Assembly: GCA_030432755.1 (NCBI GenBank)
Contig: JAUILZ010000011.1
Coordinates: 1 to 64,000 of the forward strand
Source of the DNA: Gammaproteobacteria bacterium
Lineage (GTDB): Bacteria > Pseudomonadota > Gammaproteobacteria > Arenicellales > Poriferihabitantaceae
Direction: 5' to 3'
DNA: 64,000 bases
In this document: one piece after another, positions 7,196 to 16,354 of the stretch
How the letters are laid out: each line of letters starts with the position of its first letter
Numbering within the stretch: position 1 is the first letter of the stretch
Notes under the pieces: model-generated
Told to the model about the DNA's origin: nothing
Databases searched by the model: none
Seen by the model: the letters and a program-made list of their open reading frames with translations, nothing else
Position numbers and translations under genes: made by a program

Positions 7196-8398
7196 TCAGA
7201 CGCGCTCCAGTACCATTGCGATGCCCTGACCCACGCCGATGCACATGGTGCAGAGCGCGTAGTGGCCGCCGCTGGCTTCGAGTTGATTGATCGCGGTGGT
7301 GACGAGGCGCGCGCCGCTGGCGCCGAGGGGATGGCCGAGGGCGATGGCGCCGCCGTTTGGGTTGACCCTGGGGTCGTCGTCCGCGAGTTCGAGATCGCGG
7401 GTCACCGCCAGCGTCTGGGCGGCGAAGGCTTCGTTGAGTTCTATGACGTCCATTTGCTCCAGCCTAAGGCCGGTGAGCGCCAGTACCTTGCGCGTCGCGG
7501 GCGCGGGGCCGAAGCCCATGATGCGCGGCGCGATACCGGCGGTGGCCATGCCGAGTACCCGCGCGCGCAGCTTAAGGCCGTGTTGTGACGCCACTGCCTC
7601 GTTCGCCAGCAGCAATGCGCACGAGCCGTCGTTGACGCCGGAGGCATTACCCGCGGTGACCGTGCCGTCGGGCCTGACGATTGGCTTCAACTTCGCCAGC
7701 GCCTCGAGCGAGGTCTCGCGGGGATGTTCGTCGACATCGACGATGACCGGATCTCCGCGACGTTGCGGAACCGGTACCGGCACCAGTTCCGCGGCGAAGA
7801 ACCCGCGTGCGATGGCGGCCGCGGTCTTTTCCTGGGAAGCCAGGGCGAAACGGTCCTGGGCCTCGCGTTCGATGGAGAATTCGGCGGCGACGTTCTCCGC
7901 GGTCTCGGGCATGGAATCCACCCCGTATCGTTCCCTCATCTGCGGGTTGATGAAGCGCCAGCCGATGGTGGTGTCGTAGACCGCGTTGTCGCGGCTGAAC
8001 GCGGCGCCGGCCTTGGGCATGACGAAGGGCGCGCGGCTCATGCTCTCGACGCCGCCGGCGATCATCAGTGATGCCTCGCCACTCCTGATGGCACGCGCAG
8101 CGATACCTACCGCGTCCATGCCGGACCCGCAGAGCCGGTTCACAGTGTTCGCGGGGACGGTCTCCGGCAGCCCGGCGAGGAGCGCGCTCATGCGCCCGAC
8201 GTTGCGATTGTCCTCTCCTGCCTGGTTGGCGCAGCCGTAGACGAGGTCGTCCACCGCCGACCAGTCCACCCCGGGGTGACGCTCCATCAGCGCGCGGATC
8301 GGGATCGCCCCGAGATCGTCGGTGCGGACGCTGGACAACGCGCCACCGTAGCGCCCGATGGGGGTGCGCACGGCGTCGCAAACGTAAGCTTCAGTCAT
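7196..8398 (-). CDS. paaJ: 3-oxoadipyl-CoA thiolase
   Basis: 400 residues with the complete thiolase signature: nucleophile Cys in NRLCGSGMDA, base His in GHPLGASGARL and second Cys in CTMCIGVGQG. The subtype resembles PcaF/PaaJ, which cleaves 3-oxoadipyl-CoA into succinyl-CoA and acetyl-CoA, the last step after ring opening of benzoyl-CoA. It is the final gene of the minus-strand box operon, 31 bases after the dehydrogenase gene. A general beta-oxidation thiolase is the alternative, but context favours the aromatic role. The name pcaF would be equally acceptable. Confidence 0.85.
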   Translation of the reverse strand: MTEAYVCDAVRTPIGRYGGALSSVRTDDLGAIPIRALMERHPGVDWSAVDDLVYGCANQAGEDNRNVGRMSALLAGLPETVPANTVNRLCGSGMDAVGIAARAIRSGEASLMIAGGVESMSRAPFVMPKAGAAFSRDNAVYDTTIGWRFINPQMRERYGVDSMPETAENVAAEFSIEREAQDRFALASQEKTAAAIARGFFAAELVPVPVPQRRGDPVIVDVDEHPRETSLEALAKLKPIVRPDGTVTAGNASGVNDGSCALLLANEAVASQHGLKLRARVLGMATAGIAPRIMGFGPAPATRKVLALTGLRLEQMDVIELNEAFAAQTLAVTRDLELADDDPRVNPNGGAIALGHPLGASGARLVTTAINQLEASGGHYALCTMCIGVGQGIAMVLERV

Positions 8399-8429
8399 GG
8401 CAATTCTTTTCTCGCAATATGGGCGGGAT

Positions 8430-9923
8430 TCATACCCAGAGACGCCGGCGCAGCCAGGGGCTCACGCGATAACGCTCGCCGCGGTAATAGGCATCCAGGC
8501 GGTCCAGCAGGGCGACCACCGGCTCCGCGCCCCAGGCGGCAAGCCATTCGAAGGGGCCGCGTGGATAGTTGACGCCCATCTTCATCGCGCTGTCCGCGGC
8601 GTCGGCGTCGCAGACGCCCTGCAGTACCGCGTCCGCGGCTTCGTTGATCAGCATCGCGATGGTGCGCGCCACCACGAGACCCGGCGAGTCGTCCACTTCT
8701 CTCGGAATGAATCCGAGCGCGCCGAGCCAGCCAGCGCTCATTTCGCGCCACTCGGCCGACGCCCGCGCCGAGCACGCCATCGTGAGGGAGACGTGTTCGC
8801 TGCCATCGATGGGCAGATCGAAAACCGCGACGTTCTCGCCGAGGGCCGATGCCGGCAGGCCGTCGGTGAGGCGAAGCTGGCCGTCGGGGGTCTCGATACC
8901 AGTCCACGGGCTGGCCGCCACCTGCTCGAAGGAAAGCCCGAGCGCGCGCAGACGCTGCGCCAGGAGCCCGGCGACGAAGTCGCCGCCGTGCAGCACCAGG
9001 CTGCCATCACTCGGCGGTGTGTAGGTATGCACCGGCACGCCGGCGTCGCGGGGCCCGGCATCCTCGCCATAGCGATAGAAGCCCCGGCCCGACTTGCGGC
9101 CCAGCAGACCGCCATCCACCATCGCCCTTTGTACCAGGGACGGCTTGAAGCGCTTGTCCATGAAGTTGGCCTGGTACACGGACTGCGTGACCGCGAAGTT
9201 GGTGTCGAGGCCGATGAGGTCCATGAGCTCGCAGGGCCCCATGCGGAAGCCAGCGCCGCGCAGGCAGGCATCGATGGTGGCGTGATCGGTGACGCGCTCC
9301 TGCAACAACTCGAGCGCCTCGGCATAGAACGGGCGCGCGATGCGGTTGACGATGAATCCCGGCGTCGAGGCGCAGTGCACCGCCACCTTGCCCCAGCGTC
9401 CCGCAAGATCGAATATCGCTGTCGCTATCGCGGGATCGGTTTCCAGGCCGGATACCACCTCCACCAGTTTCATCAGCGGCACCGGGTTGAAGAAATGCAT
9501 ACCCACCACGTTGCCCGGGCGCTTGAGTCCGCCCGCGATGGCGGTGACGGAAAGCGACGAGGTATTGGTGGCGAGCACGGTGTCCTCGCCAACGATGCTC
9601 TCCAGGGTGGCGAACAGTTCCCGCTTTACCGCGAGGTCCTCGATCACCGCCTCTATCACGAGGGTCGCCGACGCGGCTTCGGCAAGCGCCGCAACCGGAA
9701 AGATACGCGCCAGGGTGTCATCGGCGGCGTCACGCTCCATCTTGCCGCGCTCCACCAGCTTGTCCAGCGTCTGGCCGAGCTTGTTGCGCGCGGTCGTGGC
9801 CGCGCCTTCGCGGCTGTCAAACAGCAGCACGTCGTGACCCGACTGGGCCGCCACCTGGGCAATACCGGCGCCCATGATGCCGGCGCCCACCACGAGGACG
9901 GTGGCGTGCTGCAACTCCGCCAT
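8430..9923 (-). CDS. paaH: 3-hydroxyadipyl-CoA dehydrogenase (two-domain)
   Basis: 497 residues. The Rossmann motif GAGIMGAGIAQVAA (residues 11-24) binds NAD. NTSSLSVTAI and HFFNPVPLMKLVEVV carry the catalytic His. One helical dehydrogenase domain follows (about 190-290), with a second, degenerate one near the C terminus (NYPRGPFEWLAAWG), as in PaaH/PaaC. It would oxidise 3-hydroxyadipyl-CoA to 3-oxoadipyl-CoA. The ATG overlaps the hydratase stop by one base. Family members also serve fatty-acid oxidation; the box context supports the present call. Confidence 0.85.
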   Translation of the reverse strand: MAELQHATVLVVGAGIMGAGIAQVAAQSGHDVLLFDSREGAATTARNKLGQTLDKLVERGKMERDAADDTLARIFPVAALAEAASATLVIEAVIEDLAVKRELFATLESIVGEDTVLATNTSSLSVTAIAGGLKRPGNVVGMHFFNPVPLMKLVEVVSGLETDPAIATAIFDLAGRWGKVAVHCASTPGFIVNRIARPFYAEALELLQERVTDHATIDACLRGAGFRMGPCELMDLIGLDTNFAVTQSVYQANFMDKRFKPSLVQRAMVDGGLLGRKSGRGFYRYGEDAGPRDAGVPVHTYTPPSDGSLVLHGGDFVAGLLAQRLRALGLSFEQVAASPWTGIETPDGQLRLTDGLPASALGENVAVFDLPIDGSEHVSLTMACSARASAEWREMSAGWLGALGFIPREVDDSPGLVVARTIAMLINEAADAVLQGVCDADAADSAMKMGVNYPRGPFEWLAAWGAEPVVALLDRLDAYYRGERYRVSPWLRRRLWV

Positions 9924-10714
9924 CAGGGGATCCAGTTCGCCTTACGTTTCTCCAGGAACGCGCGGAAGCCTTCCCGCGCCTCGTCGGTGCCGCGCACCCG
10001 GCTGATGGTCTGTGCCGTCAGTTCGCGCACCGCCTCCGTGATCTCGCCTTGCTGCAACTGGCTGAACAGTGCCTTGATCTCGCGCTGGGCGATGGGGCCA
10101 CCGGCGACCAGGTCACCGACCATGGCATCCACGGCCTTGTCCAGTTCTTCCACGGGAACCACGGCGTGCACCAGGTCCATGCGCAGCGCCTCCTCGGCGC
10201 GGATGCGGCTGGTGCTGAGCGCGAGGCGCTTCGCCTGGCGGCGACCCACCGCGTTGGTGACATACGGGCCGATCACCGCCGGCAGGATGCCGAACTTGGC
10301 CTCGCTCACCGCGAACGACGCATTCTCCGCGGCGATGGCGATGTCGCAGGTGCAGACGAGGCCGACGCCGCCACCCAGCGCCGCGCCCTGTACGCGCGCC
10401 ACGGTGGGCTTGGGGCAGGACTCGATCCGGTGCAGCATGGCGGCGAAGACGCGCGCGTCCTCCAGGTTCCACTCGCGCGTCGCCTGGCTCGCGCGCTCCA
10501 TCCAGTTGAGGTCCGCGCCGGCGCTGAAATGCTTGCCCTCGCCGGCGAGCACGATCACGCGCACGCTGTCGTCGCCGATGGCGGCGGCGAAGGCGCGGTC
10601 GAGTTCGCCGATCATCTTCTCGTCGAAGGCGTTGAACACGTCGGGGCGCGACATCGTGACCTGGCGCACGCCGGCGCCGCGGTCCGTTACCGCAAGTGTC
10701 TCGAAATCTGTCAT
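9923..10714 (-). CDS. Enoyl-CoA hydratase/isomerase of the box lower pathway
   Basis: 263 residues, crotonase fold. The oxyanion-hole segments HFSAGADL and GAALGGGVGL are present, with the NWMERA segment typical of methylglutaconyl-CoA or PaaF-type hydratases. The position between boxA and the 3-hydroxyacyl-CoA dehydrogenase suggests it hydrates the dehydroadipyl-CoA made after BoxC. An isomerase activity would also be needed to move the 3,4-double bond and may be provided by this protein. It overlaps boxA by one base. The exact reaction is inferred from position. Confidence 0.8.
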   Translation of the reverse strand: MTDFETLAVTDRGAGVRQVTMSRPDVFNAFDEKMIGELDRAFAAAIGDDSVRVIVLAGEGKHFSAGADLNWMERASQATREWNLEDARVFAAMLHRIESCPKPTVARVQGAALGGGVGLVCTCDIAIAAENASFAVSEAKFGILPAVIGPYVTNAVGRRQAKRLALSTSRIRAEEALRMDLVHAVVPVEELDKAVDAMVGDLVAGGPIAQREIKALFSQLQQGEITEAVRELTAQTISRVRGTDEAREGFRAFLEKRKANWIP

Positions 10715-12003
10715 CAGTAGGTCTCCAGGTGCAGGCGGCCCTGATCGCGCAGGTGCCGGCCGATGTCTTCCCAGTCGTCTCCCGCCTGTTCCGCGATTTC
10801 ACGGAGCGCGAGGACCACGCCCTCCTCCATGGCCTTGATCCCGCAGACATAGAAGCAGGTGTCGGGGTCTTTCAGCAACGGCGCCAGGTCGGAGGCGCGT
10901 TCGCGCATCACGTCCTGGACGTAACGCCGCGGCTTGTCGGGCTGGCGTGAGAAGGCGAAATTGATATCGATGAAATCCTTCGGCAGGCTTTGCAGCGGGC
11001 CAAAGTACGGCAGTTCCTCCGGCGTGCGCGCGCCGAAGAACAGCATGAGCTTGCCGCCGTCGAACTGGCCCTTCTTGCGCAGCCGGCGGCGCCATTCCGT
11101 CATCGCGCGCATCGGCGCGCTGCCGGTACCGGTGCAGATCATCACGATGTTCGAGCGCGGATGGTTCGGCATCAGGAAGGTGGAGCCGAACGGGCCCACC
11201 ACCTGGACCTCGTCGCCGACCGCGAGATCGCACATGAAGTTGGAACCGACGCCGCGCACCGGCTTGCCGTCGTAGTCCTCGAGCACGCGCTTGATGGTCA
11301 GCGAGAGGTTGTTGTATCCGGGACGCTCGCCGTTGCGCGCGCTCGCGACGGAGTACTGGCGCGCATGGTGTGGCCTGCCCTTCTCGTCGTTGCCCGGGGG
11401 CAGGATGCCGATGGACTGTCCTTCGAGAACCGGAAACGGTTCACTGCCGAAGTCGAGCACGATGTGATGGGTATCGTAGTCGCTGCCCACCTGGGTCACG
11501 CGCACGTTGCCGGTCACGCGCGCGGTAATGGTCTCCCGCGCCTGTTTCGGGCCGTAGAGATTGACGTAAGCGTGGGCGGCGGACCACGGCGGCGTTTTCG
11601 CGTTGTAACGCGACGGGCGGAAATCATCCACCGCCGCCTCTGTGGCCAGGGATGATTCCGCGACCTCGGTTTGCGCGTCAGCGTCCGCTTCCGGAGCCGA
11701 TCCGTCCTCACTATCGGCGCCAAGTTCGTCCTCCGCCAGCTCCTCCGGCAACTCGTCCCAGCCGAACTGGTCATCCAGGCTGTAGGGTTTCGCTTTCGGC
11801 ACCCGGCGCCAGTTGTCGATGGAACCCGTTGGACAGGGCGCGATGCAGTCCATGCAGAAATTGCAGATCTCCGGGTCGACGACGTAGTTGTTGCCGTCGT
11901 GGGTCACCGCGTCGATGGGGCAGGTGTCCTCGCAGGTATTGCAGCGGATACAGATCTCGGGATCGATCAGGTGCTGGTTCAGGATGTTGCCCGTGTTCTC
12001 CAT
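10714..12003 (-). CDS. boxA: Benzoyl-CoA 2,3-epoxidase, reductase component BoxA
   Basis: 429 residues. Two 4Fe-4S motifs at the N terminus (Cys18/21/24/28 and Cys47/50/53/57) are followed by an acidic, low-complexity linker at about 85-125. A ferredoxin-NADP reductase module follows with the FAD-binding RQYSVAS, the NADPH-binding [13 protein letters not shown] and C-terminal HLETY. This is the BoxA architecture: it passes electrons from NADPH to the BoxB di-iron oxygenase. ATG at 12003 follows GGGGAGA. boxB lies 80 bases upstream in the same operon. Confidence 0.93.
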   Translation of the reverse strand: MENTGNILNQHLIDPEICIRCNTCEDTCPIDAVTHDGNNYVVDPEICNFCMDCIAPCPTGSIDNWRRVPKAKPYSLDDQFGWDELPEELAEDELGADSEDGSAPEADADAQTEVAESSLATEAAVDDFRPSRYNAKTPPWSAAHAYVNLYGPKQARETITARVTGNVRVTQVGSDYDTHHIVLDFGSEPFPVLEGQSIGILPPGNDEKGRPHHARQYSVASARNGERPGYNNLSLTIKRVLEDYDGKPVRGVGSNFMCDLAVGDEVQVVGPFGSTFLMPNHPRSNIVMICTGTGSAPMRAMTEWRRRLRKKGQFDGGKLMLFFGARTPEELPYFGPLQSLPKDFIDINFAFSRQPDKPRRYVQDVMRERASDLAPLLKDPDTCFYVCGIKAMEEGVVLALREIAEQAGDDWEDIGRHLRDQGRLHLETY

Positions 12004-12083
12004 GGTATCTCCCCGCTATGACGGTGGTGCCACGCCGCCGTTTGCCGGAGTGACCGGCGGCGCGGTGCGTGCGCTTAAGCGTA

Positions 12084-13511
12084 TCAGTTAAAGCGCACGT
12101 ACTCGAAGTCCACCGGCTGGCGGTTGATGCCCATCATCGGCGGCGCGATCCAGTTGGCAAAGCGGCCGGGCTCCACCACGCGGCCCATGAGGCTGGCGAC
12201 GAATTTCCGGTCTTCCGGGGTCGGCAGCCACTTGTCCACGTGGTTGTTCCACTCGGCCTCCGAGAGCACGTGGCCGTCCGGCGAGATGCGCACCTCGGAC
12301 AGGCTGCCGATCTTGCGGTTGAAGGCCTTGTGGGGCACCGCCAGGCGGAAGTCGATGCCCGCCTTCTCGATCACCTTGTTCCAGCGATTGACGCCACCCA
12401 CACTGTCGGCGATGTAATCGTCGCGCAGCACCTCGTTGAGGGCATTGAGCATCGGCACCTCGCGCTCCACAAGGTGTCCGTCCTTCACCGCGAGCACCTT
12501 GTAGCTGTCGTTCTTCAGCACGTGGTCATCGGTGCGCTTGCCTTCCTCGAAACGCCCCTTGAGGCCGGTGGAGTAGAACGTCGCCGCATTGCTGGACTCG
12601 TCCGCGCCGAACAGGTCGATGGTGACGCTGTAGTGGAAGTTGATGTACTTCTGGATGGTGGGCAGGTCGATGACACCGGCGGCGCGGATCTTGTCCGGCT
12701 CGTCGGTGCCGAGTTCGTTCATCACCTGGCAGGTACGCTGGATCACCCGTGACACGCCGGACTCGCCGACGAACATGTGATGCGCCTCCTCGGTGAGCAT
12801 GAAGCGCGTGGTGCGGGCTAGCGGATCAAAGCTCGACTCGGCAAGCGCGCAGAGCTGAAACTTGCCGTCACGGTCGGTGAAGTAGGTGAACATGTAGAAC
12901 GCGAGCCAGTCCGGGGTCTTCTCGTTGAAGGCCTGGAGGATTCGCGGGTTGTCCTCCTCGCCGCTGCGGCGTTCGAGCAGCGCCTCGCCTTCCTCGCGCC
13001 CGTCGCGGCCGAAGTACTTGTGCAGCAGGTAGACCATCGCCCACAGGTGACGCCCCTCTTCCACGTTGACCTGGAACAGGTTGCGCAGGTCGTACTGGCT
13101 CGGGCAGGTCAGGCCGAGATGGCGCTGCTGCTCCACCGAGGCGGGCTCGGTGTCACCCTGGGTGACGATGATGCGGCGCAAGTTGGCGCGGTACTCGCCG
13201 GGCACTTCCTGCCACGCCGCCTCGCCCTTGTGATCGCCGAAATGAATCCTGCGATCCTCCTGTCCCGGATTGAGGAAGATGCCCCAGCGATAGTCGGGCA
13301 TCTTGACGTAGTCGAAATGCGCCCAGCCCTTGGGATCGACGCTGGTGGCGGTGCGCAGGTAGACGTCAAAGCCCTGGGATCCCTCGGGACCCATTTCCGA
13401 CCACCAGCCGAGGTAGTTCGGCTGCCAGTGTTCTAGCGCGCGCTTGAGGGCGCGGTCTTCCGCGAGGTTGACGTTGTTCGGGATCTTCTCGCTGTAATCG
13501 ATGTTTGACAT
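12084..13511 (-). CDS. boxB: Benzoyl-CoA 2,3-epoxidase, oxygenase component BoxB
   Basis: 475 residues, close to known BoxB proteins. Characteristic stretches include NYLGWWSEMGPEG and CPSQYDLRNLFQVNVEEGRH. The two E-E-x-x-H segments (VEEGRHLW and TEEAHHMF) supply carboxylate and histidine ligands of the di-iron centre that inserts oxygen into benzoyl-CoA to give the 2,3-epoxide. ATG at 13511 is chosen because GAGGAAA lies eight bases upstream; an in-frame start five codons earlier lacks this. It works with BoxA and feeds BoxC. Confidence 0.93.
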   Translation of the reverse strand: MSNIDYSEKIPNNVNLAEDRALKRALEHWQPNYLGWWSEMGPEGSQGFDVYLRTATSVDPKGWAHFDYVKMPDYRWGIFLNPGQEDRRIHFGDHKGEAAWQEVPGEYRANLRRIIVTQGDTEPASVEQQRHLGLTCPSQYDLRNLFQVNVEEGRHLWAMVYLLHKYFGRDGREEGEALLERRSGEEDNPRILQAFNEKTPDWLAFYMFTYFTDRDGKFQLCALAESSFDPLARTTRFMLTEEAHHMFVGESGVSRVIQRTCQVMNELGTDEPDKIRAAGVIDLPTIQKYINFHYSVTIDLFGADESSNAATFYSTGLKGRFEEGKRTDDHVLKNDSYKVLAVKDGHLVEREVPMLNALNEVLRDDYIADSVGGVNRWNKVIEKAGIDFRLAVPHKAFNRKIGSLSEVRISPDGHVLSEAEWNNHVDKWLPTPEDRKFVASLMGRVVEPGRFANWIAPPMMGINRQPVDFEYVRFN

Positions 13512-13540
13512 GTTTGCTTTCCTCAATCGTGATTCGTTCG

Positions 13541-15202
13541 TTACACCCGGTTCCAGTCGAAAGCGGTCTTCTCGCCGGAGCCATAGACCTTGAGCGCGCC
13601 GCGCTCGCCCACCGCGTTGGGCCGCTGGAAGATCCAGTTCTGCCAGGCAGTGAGGCGGCCGAAGATGCGAGTGAGCATGTTTTCCTGGCCGTTGAAACGC
13701 AGGTTGGCTTCCATCCCGGTGAGCGCGTCGGGGGACATCGCCACCCGCTCCTCCACCGCGATGCGGATCTCGTCGTCCCAGTCGAGGTCGTCGGGATTGC
13801 TGGTGACGAGCCCGAGTTCGAAGGCGGCGTCCGCGTCCAGCGGCTGCCCCGCCTTCGCACGCACCGCTTCCAGCGGTCCTTCCTCGTTGTAGAAGCGGCG
13901 GCCGAGGCGGCTTTCGCCGGTGACCATGGGATACATGCCGAAATTCGTCTCGCCGACCTGGATACGTGGCGCGGCGTCGGGATCGTCGGGGAGCGCGAGC
14001 TGGTAGTCGCGATCACAGGCAAGGGCGAGCTCGAGGAAGGTGCCGGCGAAGCATGAGCCCTCGTCGATGATCGCGAACAGGCTGCGCGAGGAAACATCGA
14101 GGCGGCTCAGGGTACGACGGAGAAGGCCAATGGTCTCGCGCACGAACCAGTGATCGCGATGTTCCATGAGCACCGCGTCCGTGGCAAGCACCGCGGCGGC
14201 GTCGCCGCGGGTGTGCATCAGCCAGACGCCGATGTCGAGTTCGTTGGTGCGCATACTGAGGATCGCGTCCTCGAGCTCTCTCGCCAGCGCCAGCGGATAC
14301 CAGTCGGCGCCGGCGGCCACGATGGCGTCGATGCTGTCCGGCTGCTCGCCCTCCGGCGCGCGCACGATGAACTTCGCCGTGCGCGCGGCGCGGTTGATCT
14401 CCACCGATACGTGTCGGTAGTGCAGTGCGTCCGCCTCGACCTTGCGCTCCAGCGGCGTCAACGACACGCCTTTCGCGCCCTCCGGTCGGTCGCTGGTGGC
14501 CGCCAGTTCCAGCGCGCGGGCCTTCACGGTCTCGTCGAATTTCGCCGGCTTCGCGATCTCGTCCACCAGGCGCCAGTCCTTCGCCCGCTGCCCGCGCACG
14601 CCCTCGCTGGTGGTGCAGAAGATGTCGGCGAGGTCGTGGCGCACGTGGCGCTTGTCGGTGACCCGGGTGAGGCCGCCGGTACCCGGCAGAACTCCGAGGA
14701 GCGGCACCTCGGGCAGGCTCACCGCACTCGAACGGTCATCCACGAGGATGATCTCGTCGCAGGCCAGGGCCAGTTCGTAGCCGCCGCCGGCGCAGACGCC
14801 GTTGACCGCGGCGATGAACTTGAGCCCGCTGTGCTCGGAGGAATCCTCGATGCCGTTACGGGTCTCGTTGGTGAACTTGCAGAAATTCACCTTCCAGGCG
14901 TGGCTGCTGGTTCCCAGCATGAAAATATTCGCGCCGGAGCAGAACACCTTGTCGCGCAGGCTGGTGACGACCACGCTGCGCACCTCGGGATGCTCGAAGC
15001 GGATACGGTTGAGTGCGTCGTTGAGTTCGATGTCGACGCCGAGGTCGTAGCTGTTCAGCTTGAGCTTGTAACCGGGACGCAGGCCGCCGTCCTCGTCGAA
15101 TTCCGCCCCCAGGGTGGCCACGGGGCCGTCGAAGGTCAGGCGCCAGTGACGGTACTGGCCGGGCTCGGTGCGGTAATCAACCGGTTCTATGGAATTGTTC
15201 AC
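13541..15202 (-). CDS. boxC: 2,3-epoxybenzoyl-CoA dihydrolase BoxC
   Basis: 553 residues, double crotonase-like. The first module has FCSGANIFMLG and NGVCAGGGYELALACDEI; the second has EGSCFAGTFLELALACDRDY and NFGMYPMVTGESRLG. BoxC opens the epoxide ring with water, releasing formate and forming 3,4-dehydroadipyl-CoA semialdehyde. The start is GTG at 15202, with AGGAG about eight bases upstream. It is the first gene of the catabolic operon, 93 bases downstream of boxR, and the promoter in that gap is described separately. Confidence 0.93.
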   Translation of the reverse strand: MNNSIEPVDYRTEPGQYRHWRLTFDGPVATLGAEFDEDGGLRPGYKLKLNSYDLGVDIELNDALNRIRFEHPEVRSVVVTSLRDKVFCSGANIFMLGTSSHAWKVNFCKFTNETRNGIEDSSEHSGLKFIAAVNGVCAGGGYELALACDEIILVDDRSSAVSLPEVPLLGVLPGTGGLTRVTDKRHVRHDLADIFCTTSEGVRGQRAKDWRLVDEIAKPAKFDETVKARALELAATSDRPEGAKGVSLTPLERKVEADALHYRHVSVEINRAARTAKFIVRAPEGEQPDSIDAIVAAGADWYPLALARELEDAILSMRTNELDIGVWLMHTRGDAAAVLATDAVLMEHRDHWFVRETIGLLRRTLSRLDVSSRSLFAIIDEGSCFAGTFLELALACDRDYQLALPDDPDAAPRIQVGETNFGMYPMVTGESRLGRRFYNEEGPLEAVRAKAGQPLDADAAFELGLVTSNPDDLDWDDEIRIAVEERVAMSPDALTGMEANLRFNGQENMLTRIFGRLTAWQNWIFQRPNAVGERGALKVYGSGEKTAFDWNRV

Positions 15203-15250
15203 TTCACTTCTCCTGGGTGTGAATGCAGCGCATGGGAAACCATGTCATGC

Positions 15251-15292
15251 AGTTTAGTTCCTGTTTTTCGCAGTGTCAAGCATTAAAGTGCA
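15251..15292 (-). promoter_or_regulatory. boxCBA promoter with overlapping BoxR operator candidate
   Basis: On the minus strand TTGACA (15279-15274), a 17-base spacer and TAAACT (15256-15251) form a strong sigma70 promoter reading into boxC. TGCA-N6-TGCT (15292-15279) overlaps the -35 box. TGCA-N6-TGCA is the operator type reported for the BzdR/BoxR regulators, so benzoyl-CoA-relieved repression here is plausible. A palindrome CATGG-gaaa-CCATG (15231-15244) lies downstream of the -10. Confidence 0.65.
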
Positions 15293-15295
15293 TGT

Positions 15296-16267
15296 TTAGG
15301 CATACTCAATCCGTAGCGCGCCCCGGGCCAGGTCCCGCAGGCGGGCAAACGCGGTCTCCAGCGGTACCTGGCTGGTATCGACCTGGTACTGCGCCTGGGA
15401 GTAGAACGGCACGCGGGACTCGAGGATGCCCTTCAGGTCCTCCATCGCCTCGCGATGGCCCGTCATGGGGCGCATGTCGCCCTGGGCGATCACCCGCTCC
15501 ATGTGTTCCTGGGGGCGGGCGCGCAGCCAGATGGTGGTGCAATGGGTAAGCAACAGGTTCAGCGTCGCCGGGTCGGAGACGATACCGCCCGGGGTGGCGA
15601 TGATCGCTTCCGGGTAGATCTGGATGGATTCTTCCAGCGCGCGCCGTTCGTATCGGCGGTAGGCGTTGATGCCGTAAAGCGCCTGGATCTCCTCGATGCT
15701 GCAACCGGCGAACTTCTCGATTTCGCGGCTGAGCTCGATAAAAGGGAATCCAAGATCATCAGCGAGCATCCGCCCGAGAGTGCTCTTTCCCGCGCCACGC
15801 AAGCCGATGAGCGCAATGCGCGGATTGCGATCGACGGCGCCGGGGGCGGCCACCGTGTCGAGCGCCTCGCCGATGAGAATGCGGATGCGCCGCAGGGTGG
15901 ACTCGTCCTTGTCTTCCAGCAACGAACGAATCAGCAGCCACTCCGGGGTCGCCGTGGTGTAGTCGCCTACCAGCTCCGCCATGGAACACTGCAGCGCGCC
16001 GGCGACCTGCAGCAGCACGAGAAAGGAGGCATTGCCCTCGCCAAGTTCCAGGTTGGCGAGATGACGCTCTGATACCCCTGCGAGTTCCGACAATTCCTTG
16101 CGCGAGATGCCCTTCTTGGCGCGGAGCGCGCGCACGCGCTCTCCGAGTGCGACGAGCACCGGGTTGCGTTCCGGTTCCCCGTTTTCGGCGCGCGACCCGT
16201 TCGACTTGCGCGCACTCTTCCTGGCGCCGACGCTGGACTCCTGTTCATGCACTATATTGCTTGACAT
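15296..16267 (-). CDS. boxR: BoxR, benzoyl-CoA-responsive XRE/shikimate-kinase-like repressor
   Basis: 323 residues. A disordered basic N terminus is followed by an XRE helix-turn-helix (about 40-95, GISRKELSELAGVSERHLAN). A linker leads to a shikimate-kinase-like domain (about 150-310) with the P-loop GLRGAGKSTLG. This two-part build is specific to the BzdR/BoxR family, where the kinase-like domain senses benzoyl-CoA and releases the DNA-binding domain. The gene lies between the catabolic operon and the divergent ligase/transport operon, so it can control both. ATG is at 16267. Confidence 0.93.
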   Translation of the reverse strand: MSSNIVHEQESSVGARKSARKSNGSRAENGEPERNPVLVALGERVRALRAKKGISRKELSELAGVSERHLANLELGEGNASFLVLLQVAGALQCSMAELVGDYTTATPEWLLIRSLLEDKDESTLRRIRILIGEALDTVAAPGAVDRNPRIALIGLRGAGKSTLGRMLADDLGFPFIELSREIEKFAGCSIEEIQALYGINAYRRYERRALEESIQIYPEAIIATPGGIVSDPATLNLLLTHCTTIWLRARPQEHMERVIAQGDMRPMTGHREAMEDLKGILESRVPFYSQAQYQVDTSQVPLETAFARLRDLARGALRIEYA

Positions 16268-16284
16268 CCGCCATTCCGGGTCTT

Positions 16285-16328
16285 ATAGTTCATTCCTGCA
16301 TAATAGTTCATCCTATTATCGGGCGCAA
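16285..16328 (-). promoter_or_regulatory. boxR promoter and direct-repeat operator candidate in the divergent region
   Basis: On the minus strand TTGCGC (16328-16323), a 17-base spacer and TATTAT (16305-16300) face boxR. Two copies of ATAGTTCAT, at 16285-16293 and 16303-16311, are spaced 18 bases apart and cover this promoter. They sit between divergent boxR and the DUF4863 gene, so a regulator could act on both. The plus-strand promoter is not clear. Confidence 0.4.
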
Positions 16329-16354
16329 GTTTGACACCGGAGGACACTTACTAC

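Noticed and set aside
8397..10838. 813-residue plus-strand frame opposite paaH and the hydratase
   Set aside because: It covers two well-supported minus-strand genes with complete catalytic motifs. Its composition is Arg/His-rich without domains.
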